A DNA stretch of 64,000 bases from a cyanobacterium PCC 7702 (lineage in GTDB: Bacteria > Cyanobacteriota > Cyanobacteriia > Cyanobacteriales > Nostocaceae): the NCBI GenBank assembly GCA_000332255.1, contig KB235926.1:1962797-2026796 (forward strand), written 5' to 3'. The translations under genes and the position numbers were made by a program. The notes under the pieces were generated by a model. That model saw only the letters and a list, made by a program, of their open reading frames with translations. It was not told the DNA's origin and searched no databases. Within the stretch, counting starts at the first letter, position 1, and each line of letters starts with the position of its first letter. This document shows, in pieces, positions 55,272 to 64,000 of the stretch.

Positions 55272-57179
55272 TTATTTACTTTCGGTGAAATCAGCATCAA
55301 TAACATCTTCACCGCTACCAGAGCTGGATGTGCTACCATCGCTAGAGCCAGCGCCAGCAGAAGAAGTGCTAGCGCCAGCTTGTTGATAGATATTGCTACC
55401 AACGGCGAATAGCGCCTGTTGCAATTCTGGCATTAACTTCTTGATCTGCTCGTCATCTTCTTTGGAAATTGCTTCTCGCAACTCTTTGACCAAACCTTCA
55501 ACTTTGGTTTTATCAGCGGCGTTGACTTTGTCACCCAGCTCTTGTAGTTGTTTTTCGGCTTGGTAGGCCAGAGAGTCAGCTTGGTTCTTACGATCGATTT
55601 TCTCCCGACGTTCTCTGTCAGCAGCAGCGTTTCTCTCGGCTTCTTTAACCATCCGCTCTACTTCCGCCTTGTCGAGAGTAGAAGCACCGGTAATACTGAT
55701 AGACTGTTCTTTTCCAGTTCCTTTGTCTTTAGCAGTAACGTTCAAAATACCGTTGGCGTCGATGTCGAACACAACCTCGATTTGGGGTACGCCCCGGGGT
55801 GCGGGAGGAATACCGTCAAGGCGAAAGGTTCCCAGACTCTTATTATCAGCAGCCATTTCCCGCTCGCCTTGGAGAACGTGAATTTCCACGTTGGTTTGAC
55901 CGTCCACGGCGGTGGAGAAAACTTCCGATTTCTTGGTAGGAATGGTTGTGTTGCGGGGAATGATCTTGGTCATTACACCACCCAAGGTTTCTACGCCCAA
56001 GGACAGCGGTGTAACGTCTAATAACAAAATACCTGTCACATCACCAGCAAGCACGCCAGCTTGAATAGCTGCACCAACCGCTACCACTTCATCAGGGTTT
56101 ACACTTTGGTTAGGCTCTTTACCGAGTAGGCGCTTCACTAAGTCTTGTACGGCAGGAATACGGGTAGAACCACCAACTAAAACTACTTCATCGATGTCGT
56201 TTTTACTGAGTTTAGCATCCCGAAGCGCCTGTTCTACAGGGACCCGACAGCGGTCGATCAAGTCTGAGCAAAGTTCCTCAAACTTAGCACGAGTTAGAGT
56301 CATGTCCAGGTGTTTGGGACCGTCTTGGGTAGCGGTGATAAACGGTAGGTTGATTTCTGCTTGGGTAACGCTAGAAAGTTCGATCTTGGCTTTTTCAGCA
56401 GCTTCCGTTAGACGCTGCAACGCTTGTCTGTCTTTGCGCAGATCGATACCTTCTTGTTTTTTGAACTCTTCTGCTAAATAGTCAACGATTTTCTTATCGA
56501 AGTCGTCACCGCCAAGGTGCGTATCGCCAGAAGTAGAGAGCACTTCAAATACACCGTCGCCTACTTCCAGGATGGACACGTCGAAGGTACCGCCACCCAG
56601 GTCAAACACGAGAATGGTTTCGTTGCTCTTTTTGTCTAACCCGTATGCAAGGGAAGCAGCGGTAGGTTCGTTGATAATCCGCAGCACTTCTATTCCGGCA
56701 ATTTTACCAGCGTCTTTAGTAGCTTGGCGTTGGGAGTCATTGAAATAAGCCGGAACTGTGATTACTGCTTTGGTAACTTGTTCGCCCAAGTACTTGCTCG
56801 CGTCTTCTACTAGTTTGCGAAGAACTTGTGCAGAAATTTCTTCTGGTGCGAATTGTTTCCCCAAAACAGGACAGTCTAGCTTCACGTTTCCGTTGCTATC
56901 CCGCAGTACTTTGTAGGAAACTTCTGTTGCTTCGTGGGTAATTTCGTCGTACTTGCGTCCGATGAAGCGTTTGACGGAATAAAACGTATTTTCTGGGTTC
57001 ATCACCGCTTGTCGCTTGGCAATTTGACCGACCAAGCGATCGCCATTTTTGGCAAATGCCACTACCGACGGTGTTGTCCGAAAACCTTCTGCGTTAGCAA
57101 TAACCGTGGGTTTACCACCTTCCATTACTGCTACGCAGGAGTTTGTCGTACCTAAGTCAATTCCAACTACTTTTGCCAT
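55272..57179 (-). CDS. dnaK: Chaperone DnaK (Hsp70)
   Basis: 635 residues, standard length. ATPase domain with [56 protein letters not shown] and [14 protein letters not shown]. Substrate-binding domain begins [20 protein letters not shown] and contains [16 protein letters not shown]; helical lid (~520-600), Ser/Gly-rich linker and the conserved C-terminal end [12 protein letters not shown]-like. Acts with DnaJ and GrpE, which are not in this window. Among cyanobacterial paralogues it resembles the DnaK2 type, but I cannot be sure. No CIRCE element is visible upstream. Strong call. Confidence 0.97.
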   Translation of the reverse strand: MAKVVGIDLGTTNSCVAVMEGGKPTVIANAEGFRTTPSVVAFAKNGDRLVGQIAKRQAVMNPENTFYSVKRFIGRKYDEITHEATEVSYKVLRDSNGNVKLDCPVLGKQFAPEEISAQVLRKLVEDASKYLGEQVTKAVITVPAYFNDSQRQATKDAGKIAGIEVLRIINEPTAASLAYGLDKKSNETILVFDLGGGTFDVSILEVGDGVFEVLSTSGDTHLGGDDFDKKIVDYLAEEFKKQEGIDLRKDRQALQRLTEAAEKAKIELSSVTQAEINLPFITATQDGPKHLDMTLTRAKFEELCSDLIDRCRVPVEQALRDAKLSKNDIDEVVLVGGSTRIPAVQDLVKRLLGKEPNQSVNPDEVVAVGAAIQAGVLAGDVTGILLLDVTPLSLGVETLGGVMTKIIPRNTTIPTKKSEVFSTAVDGQTNVEIHVLQGEREMAADNKSLGTFRLDGIPPAPRGVPQIEVVFDIDANGILNVTAKDKGTGKEQSISITGASTLDKAEVERMVKEAERNAAADRERREKIDRKNQADSLAYQAEKQLQELGDKVNAADKTKVEGLVKELREAISKEDDEQIKKLMPELQQALFAVGSNIYQQAGASTSSAGAGSSDGSTSSSGSGEDVIDADFTESK

Positions 57180-57775
57180 TGTGAGTACTGGCTCCCTATA
57201 ACTACAAAAACTACAAACAAATGGGAGTATAAAGGACTAATTTTTGAACTAACTGGATTTTGAAAGCAGCCAGTCCAGCATCAATACCTTTGGTTTACTT
57301 GGGTCAACACCCAAAACTAACTGTGCTGATATATATACTGAGCCTGTGTAGCCAGTCCATGAAGGGTGGTTTTCCGAACCTTTGCTAGGACGGTTATGCT
57401 TCATGTTCCCAGTTGGCTCGTTGATTCGGCTCGTACAATTGATTTGCTTTCACTGTGTTCACTGTGTCTAATGTATGAGAATTAATACTTTCAGGATTGG
57501 GGGTGAACCGTAAAGCCTTGGTGGTGTTTGCCGTCTTCTTAGTTATTGTGGAATAAAATCGGGTGTACTAACTAGCTGTATTTGTTTGTTATGCCCCCTC
57601 TGCAAGCACAAACCGATAAGAAATCAGCAACAGTTAATCTAACAGCAGCAATTGGGAAAACACCTCTAGAAAACACTTTTGATAAAAGGTAGCGCAGTTC
57701 AAAGAACGATCGCGCTTTGGATATGTCTTGCTGCTGCTTTTGCCGCAACCCAGTTGGAAATGGCTTTTTTGTCAG
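57180..57775. other. 596-bp spacer upstream of dnaK
   Basis: Serves as the dnaK promoter region (minus strand) and the 3' region of the CxxCH sensor gene. A short tandem CACTGTGTT/CACTGTGTC lies near 57452-57470. No CIRCE-type inverted repeat is seen. A 34-codon frame at 57591 shows nothing recognisable. Confidence 0.4.
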
Positions 57776-58708
57776 CTAGAAACTTCTACACTCCAGTTCG
57801 ATGACAGGCTTTTTATCTACCGAGTTTTTTAATTTTTTAATTGCCATTTCTAAGCTAAATTTCATGCGTTTAAACGCCTTAGCTAAATGACCGATTTCAT
57901 CCTCTGATAATTGTTCAAATTCTACATCTAGATGTCCCGTGCTTACTTCTTCTGCTACGCGAGTTATCTTTTTGAGAGGACGAATAATTTGATTATTTAA
58001 AAATAAATTAATCACAGAAATAGCAATAATAAATACTAGAGATACCAGCCCCACAATCAAAGCTGAAGACTGATGTGCTTTTTGGATAATTGTACTTGCT
58101 GGTACGTAGACTATTTGGGCAGCGACAATGTCATTTAAATGCCATCCAAACCCGTTATCTTTTCCATATTGCTCAATCATAGTTTTCGGTGCAACTTCGG
58201 GAGAACTGTGGCACTGCAGGCAGCTCGGTTGTGAGACTACTAACGGACGAGCAATGTAGAAAACCTCATTTCCTGGAAATGAGCGAAAACCACTGAGATT
58301 TTTTAATTCTTTTTTTTGGAGAAAACGCTCTATAATTTCGGTTTCAAAACTATCTGCTTTATCTCTAAGATTAGTAGGATTAAGCGCTGCTTCTTTATAA
58401 AATAAACTATGATACTCTGGTTTTTTCCGTAAAATTTCAAATACTGTTGTTGCCGAAAAGGCAGCTACTGTTTGCGGTAAAAATTTAGTTTTCAATTTAT
58501 CTTGTAATTCTGGAGTTATATAAAGAACAGTGTAGTCACGTACGGAACTGATTGTATCCATAAGTGTGAGAGCTTGGGAAGCGATTTGCTCTTTAGCATT
58601 TTGTTTTAGTACCGTAGATAGGGTTAATCCACTTAAGGTCATACCCAAAACAAGTACTACGAGTAACAAAATTGTAAATTTTTGTCTTAACCGCAATTTC
58701 TTTAACAT
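57776..58708 (-). CDS. Membrane sensor with c-type heme motif (DUF3365/Tll0287-like) and HAMP, no output domain
   Basis: 310 residues, starting at MLKKLRLRQ because AGGG lies five to eight bases before this ATG; the frame extends 29 codons upstream. A membrane helix (~8-28), a periplasmic DUF3365 domain (~35-205) with a heme-attachment motif CLQCH (Cys163, Cys166, His167), a second helix (~211-233) and a HAMP segment (~235-290, IIRPLKKITRVAEEVSTGHL) follow. It ends shortly after HAMP, with no kinase, cyclase or methyl-accepting domain. Such modules usually sit on kinases. It lies 148 bases downstream of the hybrid kinase gene, so it may supply a redox or gas signal to that kinase. Confidence 0.85.
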   Translation of the reverse strand: MLKKLRLRQKFTILLLVVLVLGMTLSGLTLSTVLKQNAKEQIASQALTLMDTISSVRDYTVLYITPELQDKLKTKFLPQTVAAFSATTVFEILRKKPEYHSLFYKEAALNPTNLRDKADSFETEIIERFLQKKELKNLSGFRSFPGNEVFYIARPLVVSQPSCLQCHSSPEVAPKTMIEQYGKDNGFGWHLNDIVAAQIVYVPASTIIQKAHQSSALIVGLVSLVFIIAISVINLFLNNQIIRPLKKITRVAEEVSTGHLDVEFEQLSEDEIGHLAKAFKRMKFSLEMAIKKLKNSVDKKPVIELECRSF

Positions 58709-58856
58709 TATCCCTGTTAACAATAATGCGAATGCTATCCTAGCAAAACAAGAGAATATGTTGCTGAAATTATGAAAATTCAAATAGGTATACACACTAA
58801 AGTTGGAGTTTTTCGGAATTCTTTCTTAAAGAAAAGTCAAGATAAAATTGGGACTG

Positions 58857-61800
58857 CTAATTATTTTTGTTAGCTCGAATCAGTTCGGCAATGACTGCTG
58901 CTAATTCGTATGGATCTACGGGCTTGGTAAGATGCTTTTGAAAGCCTGCAGAGATAATTTTTTGAGAATTACTTTCTCCTGCAAAGGCTGTAAGAGCGAT
59001 CGCTGGCAATTTCCTTGGAGAATTAACCTCCAAAGCTCTAATTTGCCGAATGAGCATATAGCCATCTATCTCCGGCATGGCAATATCGCTTAAAAGCACA
59101 TCTGGTGGCATTTGGGCGATCGCTGTCAGTGCTTCGGCAGCGGAAGTTACTGCCTTGACTTGGGCGCCATACTGTTGTAAACTCAGCTCGATTACACGTA
59201 AGCTGTCAATATCATCATCCACAATTATTATCCGCACACCTTGCAGGTTTAGGGAAGTCTCGGGCAAACGAAATTCTGGAAGATTTAAAGGACAAGCATT
59301 GCTTGTGGGTAAGGTAACGGTAAAAGTTGCTCCTAATCCTTCTCCGGGACTGGCTACTTCGATAGAACCACCATGGAGTTGAACGATGTGGCGAACGATG
59401 GCAAGTCCCAATCCCAATCCCCCGAATTTTCTGGTCGTAGCTTCATCGGCTTGGCGAAAGCGATCAAAAACGTAGGGTAGAAAATCAGGACTAATTCCCT
59501 TACCAGTGTCACTAACGATAATTTGGGCATAGGTTTGGCGGGCGTGTTCTTCTTTTTGTATTTCGGCACTGACGATTGACAACTTTACATCTATTCGTCC
59601 ACCTTCGGGTGTAAATTTAACAGCATTACTCAGTAAATTCCACACGACTTGTTGCAGGCGGTTTGGATCGCCTTGGACTTTGGTTGTGATGGCAGGTAAT
59701 TGGGTGTGAATTTGAATTGATTTCGCTTCTGCTGTCAAACGTACTGTTTCTAAGGCTGCTTCGATAGTAGAAACCAAATCCACCGCACAAATATTTAAAC
59801 TGAGTTTGCCGCGCAGAATACGAGAAACATCGAGTAAATCTTCAATTAAGCGTGTTTGTAACTTAGCATTACGTTCGATAGTTTCTAATGCTTGAGTGGT
59901 TTTGGCAGCATCTAATTTGCCCTTTAATAGAAGTTTTGACCAACCGAGAATCGGGTTGAGGGGAGAGCGCAGTTCGTGGGAGACAATTGCTAAAAAATCA
60001 TCTTTGATGCGGTTAGCAGCTTCAGCTTCAGCACGTGCTGCTTGTTCTAATTGCAGCAAGCGATCGCGTTCGGCTTCTGCTTGTTTGCGATCGGTGATAT
60101 CGATGACGCAGGCGAAACCTTGTTCTGGCGAGTCTTCAAATAAAGCAGCAGCGATAACGACAAATACCCGGCTTCCATCTTTGCGGAAGAATTCCTTTTC
60201 GAACGGACTGCAAGATCCGTATAACTCTAATTCTTGCTTTGCTTGTTCTGTTTGTTCCAGGTGTTCTGGAGGTGTCATGTCTCGCCAATTCAATTTACCA
60301 GCCAATAAATCTTCCTGGTTGTAGCCGACCATTTGTAGAAAAGCGTCATTGGCGTGGGTGATTTTTCCGTTCAAGTCACCGAAAAACACGCCAATAATAT
60401 TAGAGTCAACAATGCGGCGAAATCGAGATTCACTAGCTCGCAAAGCTATCTCCGCTTGTTTGCGGTCAGTGATGTCAAAATTAATGCCGATCATCTTTAA
60501 AGGCTGACCCAGGCGATCGTAAAATACTTTTGCTCTAGCATGAAGCCAGTGAACGCTACCATCTTTCCAAATTACGCGCCAGTCGGTGAAAAGTTCGCCG
60601 CTTTGAAGGGAATGGCGTATGTCTGCCTCCGCCTTGGCTAGATCGTCTGGGTGTATCCATTTTTTCCAGTCCTGGTAAGTACCGCCGAATTCACCAGGTT
60701 CAAGACCGTATAGAGCTTCTAGCTCTTTTGACCAGGTATTGACATTAGTTTGAATGTTCCATTCAAAACTACCGATTTTGGCAGCAGCTTGAGCTAAATC
60801 GAGCCATTCTTGCTTTTTACGCAATGCTGCTTCTGTTTTTCTGTGTTCGGTTACATCTAAAAAGGCGCCGATCACTCCTCGTACAGCGCCACTGTCATCT
60901 CGTATTGGTACAGCTTTGCCATAAACCGAGCGCACGTCATTCGGAGCAAAAACTATTTGAAATTCTGCTTCCACATCCTGGTTAGTGCGACCTGCTTTTT
61001 GCATCGGTAACTCGGTGACTGGAAGGTCTTGGCCATTTCTTTGAATTTTGAACTCAAAAGGATATTCGCCACTAGCAACAGTTGCGGTCATCAGCGAGCC
61101 TGGAGGTAAGCGCAACAGCTCGTACGCAGCTCGGTTTGCTGTCATGTGATGGCATTCGGGATCGCTAGCAATCCAAACAGCAGCTGGAACTGTTTCCATA
61201 AAGGTTTCCAGTTCTTGAGCTCGTGCTTTGGCGATCGCTTCACTTTCTCGCAAAGCGGCCTCTACCTGCTTGTGTTTGGTTATATCCGTCAGCATAGCGA
61301 TGGCGCCAGAAAATTCACCTTGGCTGTTGAGCACGGTGCTAGTAGAAATCACCGTCCAAATTTCAGATTCGTCTTTGTGACGCAAGCGCAAGTCAAATTG
61401 CTGTTTTGCTTCCCGAAGATTTTGCTTTTGTTGCTCTAGCCATTGCTTGACTTCCCTTTTTGCCTCCGGATCCATAAAATCAAAAATGGGGCGCCCCAGC
61501 ATTTGTTCCATGCTGTAGCCGAGCATTTCGGCTAAACACTGATTCACGTATTCAGTCTGACCTTGAGCGTTAAAGATCCAGATTCCTTCATTGGCTGTTT
61601 CAAACAAGCGGCGATAGCTGACCTGTAATTTTGCTAGCTCTGCTTCTGATATTTGCCTGGCATTGCGCAGTTGTAAGTTCAATAAACTAATAAATAAGGC
61701 TGCTAAACTAAACACAATTAGCTGCCATATTTCTGCTCCACTGCTAAGTAGCAAACAGTTGTAAGGTTGCAAAAAAAAGTAATCGTTAGCAAAAATAGCT

Positions 61801-61988
61801 AGTACCGTTGCGACTAAACCGGGAGCAAATCCACCATACCAACCACTAAAGACCACAGCAGCAAAAAAAAGTGGTGAAATTTCCAATTTCAGCAGTCGTT
61901 CTAACAGTAAACCCACCACCAACGCTAACAAGACTGACAATACTGAGAAACCGTAACGCTGCAGGCGATCGCATTGGATTTTTAACAT
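58857..61988 (-). CDS. Multi-PAS hybrid histidine kinase with receiver domain
   Basis: 1043 residues from ATG (61988); a GTG at 62030 is possible. N-terminal KdpD-like four-helix membrane region (~10-105, DUF4118-like), then four PAS domains (~125, ~265, ~400 and ~525 onward; PAS motifs such as NQCLAEMLGYS and NDAFLQMVGYN). HisKA with His671 in VSHELRSPLNPILGW, HATPase_c with intact boxes NLLSNAVKFT, DTGKGI and GGLGLGLAIV, and a C-terminal receiver with Asp968 in LLSDIAMPEIDGY and the Lys of HLTKPVD. Fully competent by sequence. It probably passes phosphate to an unlinked regulator. The neighbouring CxxCH sensor follows on the same strand. Confidence 0.92.
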   Translation of the reverse strand: MLKIQCDRLQRYGFSVLSVLLALVVGLLLERLLKLEISPLFFAAVVFSGWYGGFAPGLVATVLAIFANDYFFLQPYNCLLLSSGAEIWQLIVFSLAALFISLLNLQLRNARQISEAELAKLQVSYRRLFETANEGIWIFNAQGQTEYVNQCLAEMLGYSMEQMLGRPIFDFMDPEAKREVKQWLEQQKQNLREAKQQFDLRLRHKDESEIWTVISTSTVLNSQGEFSGAIAMLTDITKHKQVEAALRESEAIAKARAQELETFMETVPAAVWIASDPECHHMTANRAAYELLRLPPGSLMTATVASGEYPFEFKIQRNGQDLPVTELPMQKAGRTNQDVEAEFQIVFAPNDVRSVYGKAVPIRDDSGAVRGVIGAFLDVTEHRKTEAALRKKQEWLDLAQAAAKIGSFEWNIQTNVNTWSKELEALYGLEPGEFGGTYQDWKKWIHPDDLAKAEADIRHSLQSGELFTDWRVIWKDGSVHWLHARAKVFYDRLGQPLKMIGINFDITDRKQAEIALRASESRFRRIVDSNIIGVFFGDLNGKITHANDAFLQMVGYNQEDLLAGKLNWRDMTPPEHLEQTEQAKQELELYGSCSPFEKEFFRKDGSRVFVVIAAALFEDSPEQGFACVIDITDRKQAEAERDRLLQLEQAARAEAEAANRIKDDFLAIVSHELRSPLNPILGWSKLLLKGKLDAAKTTQALETIERNAKLQTRLIEDLLDVSRILRGKLSLNICAVDLVSTIEAALETVRLTAEAKSIQIHTQLPAITTKVQGDPNRLQQVVWNLLSNAVKFTPEGGRIDVKLSIVSAEIQKEEHARQTYAQIIVSDTGKGISPDFLPYVFDRFRQADEATTRKFGGLGLGLAIVRHIVQLHGGSIEVASPGEGLGATFTVTLPTSNACPLNLPEFRLPETSLNLQGVRIIIVDDDIDSLRVIELSLQQYGAQVKAVTSAAEALTAIAQMPPDVLLSDIAMPEIDGYMLIRQIRALEVNSPRKLPAIALTAFAGESNSQKIISAGFQKHLTKPVDPYELAAVIAELIRANKNN

Positions 61989-62097
61989 ACTGCTTTGGTA
62001 TGGTGGCAGTAATTTTTTTATTTTCAACACGAATCTTTATTTTAAAGTTAAATTAGCCAAAAAAACTTGAATTTATTTTTCCTTGTTGGATATAGAA

Positions 62098-63387
62098 CTA
62101 GCTAGTTGATTTTATGGCTGCTAGCACCGTTTCTATAGCCCGGTTTTTTTGTGGGTCAACGCCTTGAGCGTATTCTAAAGGAAAGGGAACGTTTATATCC
62201 GGTGTCACACCTTTACCCTCCAATCTTTGCTTGTCGTTGACAAATACATTCGCAACTGCTACGTATAGCAAACTACCATCTGGCATGAAAAAAGGACGAC
62301 CCGCAACCACTGCTCCTGCAGTTTTGGAGCCAATTAAAGGTCCGATGCGATGTTGCTGGAAACCGTAGGCATAAATTTCCTTACTGCTTCTGCTTCCTTC
62401 GTTTATTATCATCGCCACCGGTTTTTTCCACTGACTGATATAGGTGTATTTTTTGCCATTGCGGGAAATACTGGTGACGCTTGGTCCTTCCTTGGCTGTA
62501 AAGATATTGAGAGAATTAGTATCTCCACCACCCCATCCATCTCTAAAATCTAAAACCAAACCATCTGCATCTTTGAGCCGACCGTAGGTCAATTCTTGTT
62601 GCAATTGGTGTTGGTCTTCGTTTGCTGCATGGGACCAGATGTGGATATAACCTATTTTTTTACCTTTTTTTTCGATAACTTCGGTGCTAGCTTGTTCTGC
62701 TTCGATAAACATTTTAGTCGCATCCAGGATTTTTGGTGCGATCGCTATTTCTTTTTGGCTGTGGCGATAGGGCGATCGCTGAATCAACATTTTCACTTTT
62801 TTACCTTCTTTACCTGCGAAGGATAGAATTGGTTGATACGGACGACCATCTACGCTAATAATTTCGTCACCTACTTTTAGATCTGCTTTAGCTGCTGGGC
62901 TACCATCCAAAATAGCGCTAATAAAAGTCTTGCCATTAATTTTTTTAGTAAAGATGCCAATGCCAGTGTATTCTATTTTCCCTTTGGGAAGAAAAATTTT
63001 TAATTGCTTTTGTAACTGCGGGCTTCTGGGTGCAAAAATACCTAAAAGCTGGTAATATGCTGGCTCCTGTGGAGTATAGTAGTGGACGTGAGAAGTTCGT
63101 AATTCGGAAAGCATTTTGTTAATCACAAGGGCAAATTCCTTTTGAGACCGCGCTTGGGTAGCTTGGGAGCGGTACTTTTCCCGCATTGCTTTCCAATCGA
63201 CGCCATTAAAATTTGGATCGTAAAAATTCTCGTTTACAGTTTGCCAAATTTGTTCAAAGATTTTCGCTTCTGGTTTTGCCAGTATTTGAGGTAGGGGAGC
63301 GATCGACCATAGGAATACTAACACCAAGCAACTGGCGACCATAACCGCCGCTACCTTCAGCAATCCAGACAGTTTGTGTCTTTTCAT
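62098..63387 (-). CDS. S41-family peptidase with PDZ domain (tricorn/S41B-like active site)
   Basis: 429 residues. Signal anchor at ~10-32; an N-terminal helical region (~40-120, ending SELRTSHVHYYTP), a PDZ domain (~135-210, GDEIISVDGRPYQ), then the S41 core with LVLDFRDGWGGGD and the probable nucleophile Ser in NEGSRSSKEIYAYG. Where Ctp-type enzymes have the catalytic Lys (G-x-x-T-x-G-K), this protein reads GSKTAGAVV, so it lacks that Lys and fits the S41B/tricorn-like group, with the TSHVHYY region perhaps supplying the His. Periplasmic processing or degradation of proteins is likely. Divergent from the broken LysR gene. Confidence 0.85.
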   Translation of the reverse strand: MKRHKLSGLLKVAAVMVASCLVLVFLWSIAPLPQILAKPEAKIFEQIWQTVNENFYDPNFNGVDWKAMREKYRSQATQARSQKEFALVINKMLSELRTSHVHYYTPQEPAYYQLLGIFAPRSPQLQKQLKIFLPKGKIEYTGIGIFTKKINGKTFISAILDGSPAAKADLKVGDEIISVDGRPYQPILSFAGKEGKKVKMLIQRSPYRHSQKEIAIAPKILDATKMFIEAEQASTEVIEKKGKKIGYIHIWSHAANEDQHQLQQELTYGRLKDADGLVLDFRDGWGGGDTNSLNIFTAKEGPSVTSISRNGKKYTYISQWKKPVAMIINEGSRSSKEIYAYGFQQHRIGPLIGSKTAGAVVAGRPFFMPDGSLLYVAVANVFVNDKQRLEGKGVTPDINVPFPLEYAQGVDPQKNRAIETVLAAIKSTS

Positions 63388-63527
63388 TAGGATCTCCCGA
63401 TCGCACTTGCCAAGCGTGCAGCAACTTGTGACAATACTAACGATTTGCCGCGTGGTAATTAAATTCTACGAGTTGTTGTCAGTAACAACTGCAAAGTGAT
63501 CGCCACAAGCTCTGGTAATCTGAGTTT

Positions 63528-64000
63528 GTGGAACTGCGACATCTGCGTTACTTTGTGACTTTGCCTGAAGAATTACACTTTGGACGAGCTGCAGAATGCT
63601 TGCATATCGTTCAACCTCCTTTGAGGAGGCAAATTCAGCAGTGGGAAGCACAGTTGGGTTTGGAATTATTTCTATGTACGAAAACAAAGGTAGAGTTAAC
63701 AACCGCAGGTGAAGTATTTCTCAATCAAGTCCAGCAAATTCTCAAACAGCTAGAACACGCAGTGCAATTAGGAAGACAAACAAGTCGTGGTCTGAGGGGA
63801 CAAATTATTTTTGGTTTTGTTACTTCTGCAGCATATGTATAATGTTTTACCTGCGATTGTGCAAACTTTTCGCACAGGCGTTCCCGATGTGAATTTGGAG
63901 CTAGCTGCGCAAGCTGACTACAGACCAGCAATTGCAGTGGTTGCAGGATGACCGCATTCGTGTTGGCTTTGTGAGTCCTCTTGTGTTCGCGAGTCGTTGG
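63528..64000 (+). pseudogene. Frameshifted LysR-family regulator (truncated by window end)
   Basis: Starts at GTG with MELRHLRYFVTLPEELHFGR, a normal LysR HTH N-terminus (~1-60). At ~63838 the frame breaks: AAY should continue NVLPAIVQTFR, but four extra bases (GTAT, a local duplication) follow the TAT codon, giving a stop at 63842. Reading on in the next frame restores the effector-domain start (PDVNLELAAQ). A second shift near 63915-63926 is needed to read QQLQWLQDDRIRVGFV, then the window ends. So the gene is a remnant, unless both shifts are sequencing errors. Closest to the CbbR/BenM-like type with short N-terminal helices; the target is unknown. Confidence 0.85.

Noticed and set aside
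55548-56021. 157-codon antisense frame in dnaK
   Set aside because: Antisense open frames are common in dnaK because of codon bias; nothing recognisable.
1-64000. CRISPR arrays, prophage genes, rRNA, replication origin
   Set aside because: Looked for regularly spaced repeats, phage or transposase motifs, rRNA and origin features; none found.

Overview
The window is chromosomal DNA from a cyanobacterium, most likely a filamentous, heterocyst-forming type or a close relative. The evidence is the split RNA polymerase subunits in the order rpoB-rpoC1-rpoC2, many HIP1 octamers (GCGATCGC), heptad-type short repeats in spacers, a HetP-family protein, AvaK-type (DUF2382) proteins, and cyanobacteria-centred families such as DUF3598, DUF3493 and CruA/CruP-like lycopene cyclases. 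I see no prophage, CRISPR array, intact transposon or rRNA.

Layout. 1-6.8 kb: the 3' part of a lycopene-cyclase-like flavoprotein, converging on a minus-strand run (transcribed right to left) of a YcgR-type permease, its YcgQ-type partner, a membrane-anchored beta-propeller protein and a coiled-coil protein. 7.5-11.9 kb: a degenerate sensor kinase facing three paralogous PRC-barrel/DUF2382 proteins. 12-17 kb: KDPG aldolase, two tandem L,D-transpeptidases, a short Hsp70-like protein and the UV endonuclease UvsE. 17.4-22.1 kb: a P2-type cation ATPase with an N-terminal HMA-like domain, followed by a very divergent S-adenosylmethionine synthetase paralogue. 22.2-29 kb: ftsX with a DUF3598 gene, aat, rpsN, tRNA-Thr(CGU), a DUF3493 protein and an S-layer-homology/beta-helix protein. 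29-33.8 kb: gene-poor, AT-rich and rich in hairpins, holding a HetP-like gene and one unknown gene. 33.8-36.3 kb: a GH116 glucosidase. 37-48.4 kb: rpsT, a TatD nuclease and rpoB-rpoC1-rpoC2. 49-57 kb: hisD, a universal stress protein, a TPR lytic transglycosylase, tatC, a small disordered protein and dnaK. 57.8-64 kb: a CxxCH/HAMP sensor next to a multi-PAS hybrid histidine kinase, an S41 peptidase and a frameshifted LysR regulator.

Most genes are housekeeping. The parts most worth following up are the ATPase/MetK-like pair, whose MetK has lost several substrate-site residues and its gating loop; dispersed repeats translated inside two proteins; the hairpin-rich spacer beside the HetP-like gene; the kinase-less heme-type sensor beside a hybrid kinase; and the repeat-bearing leaders of rpoB and rpoC2. 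All family calls come from reading the sequence, with no database search.
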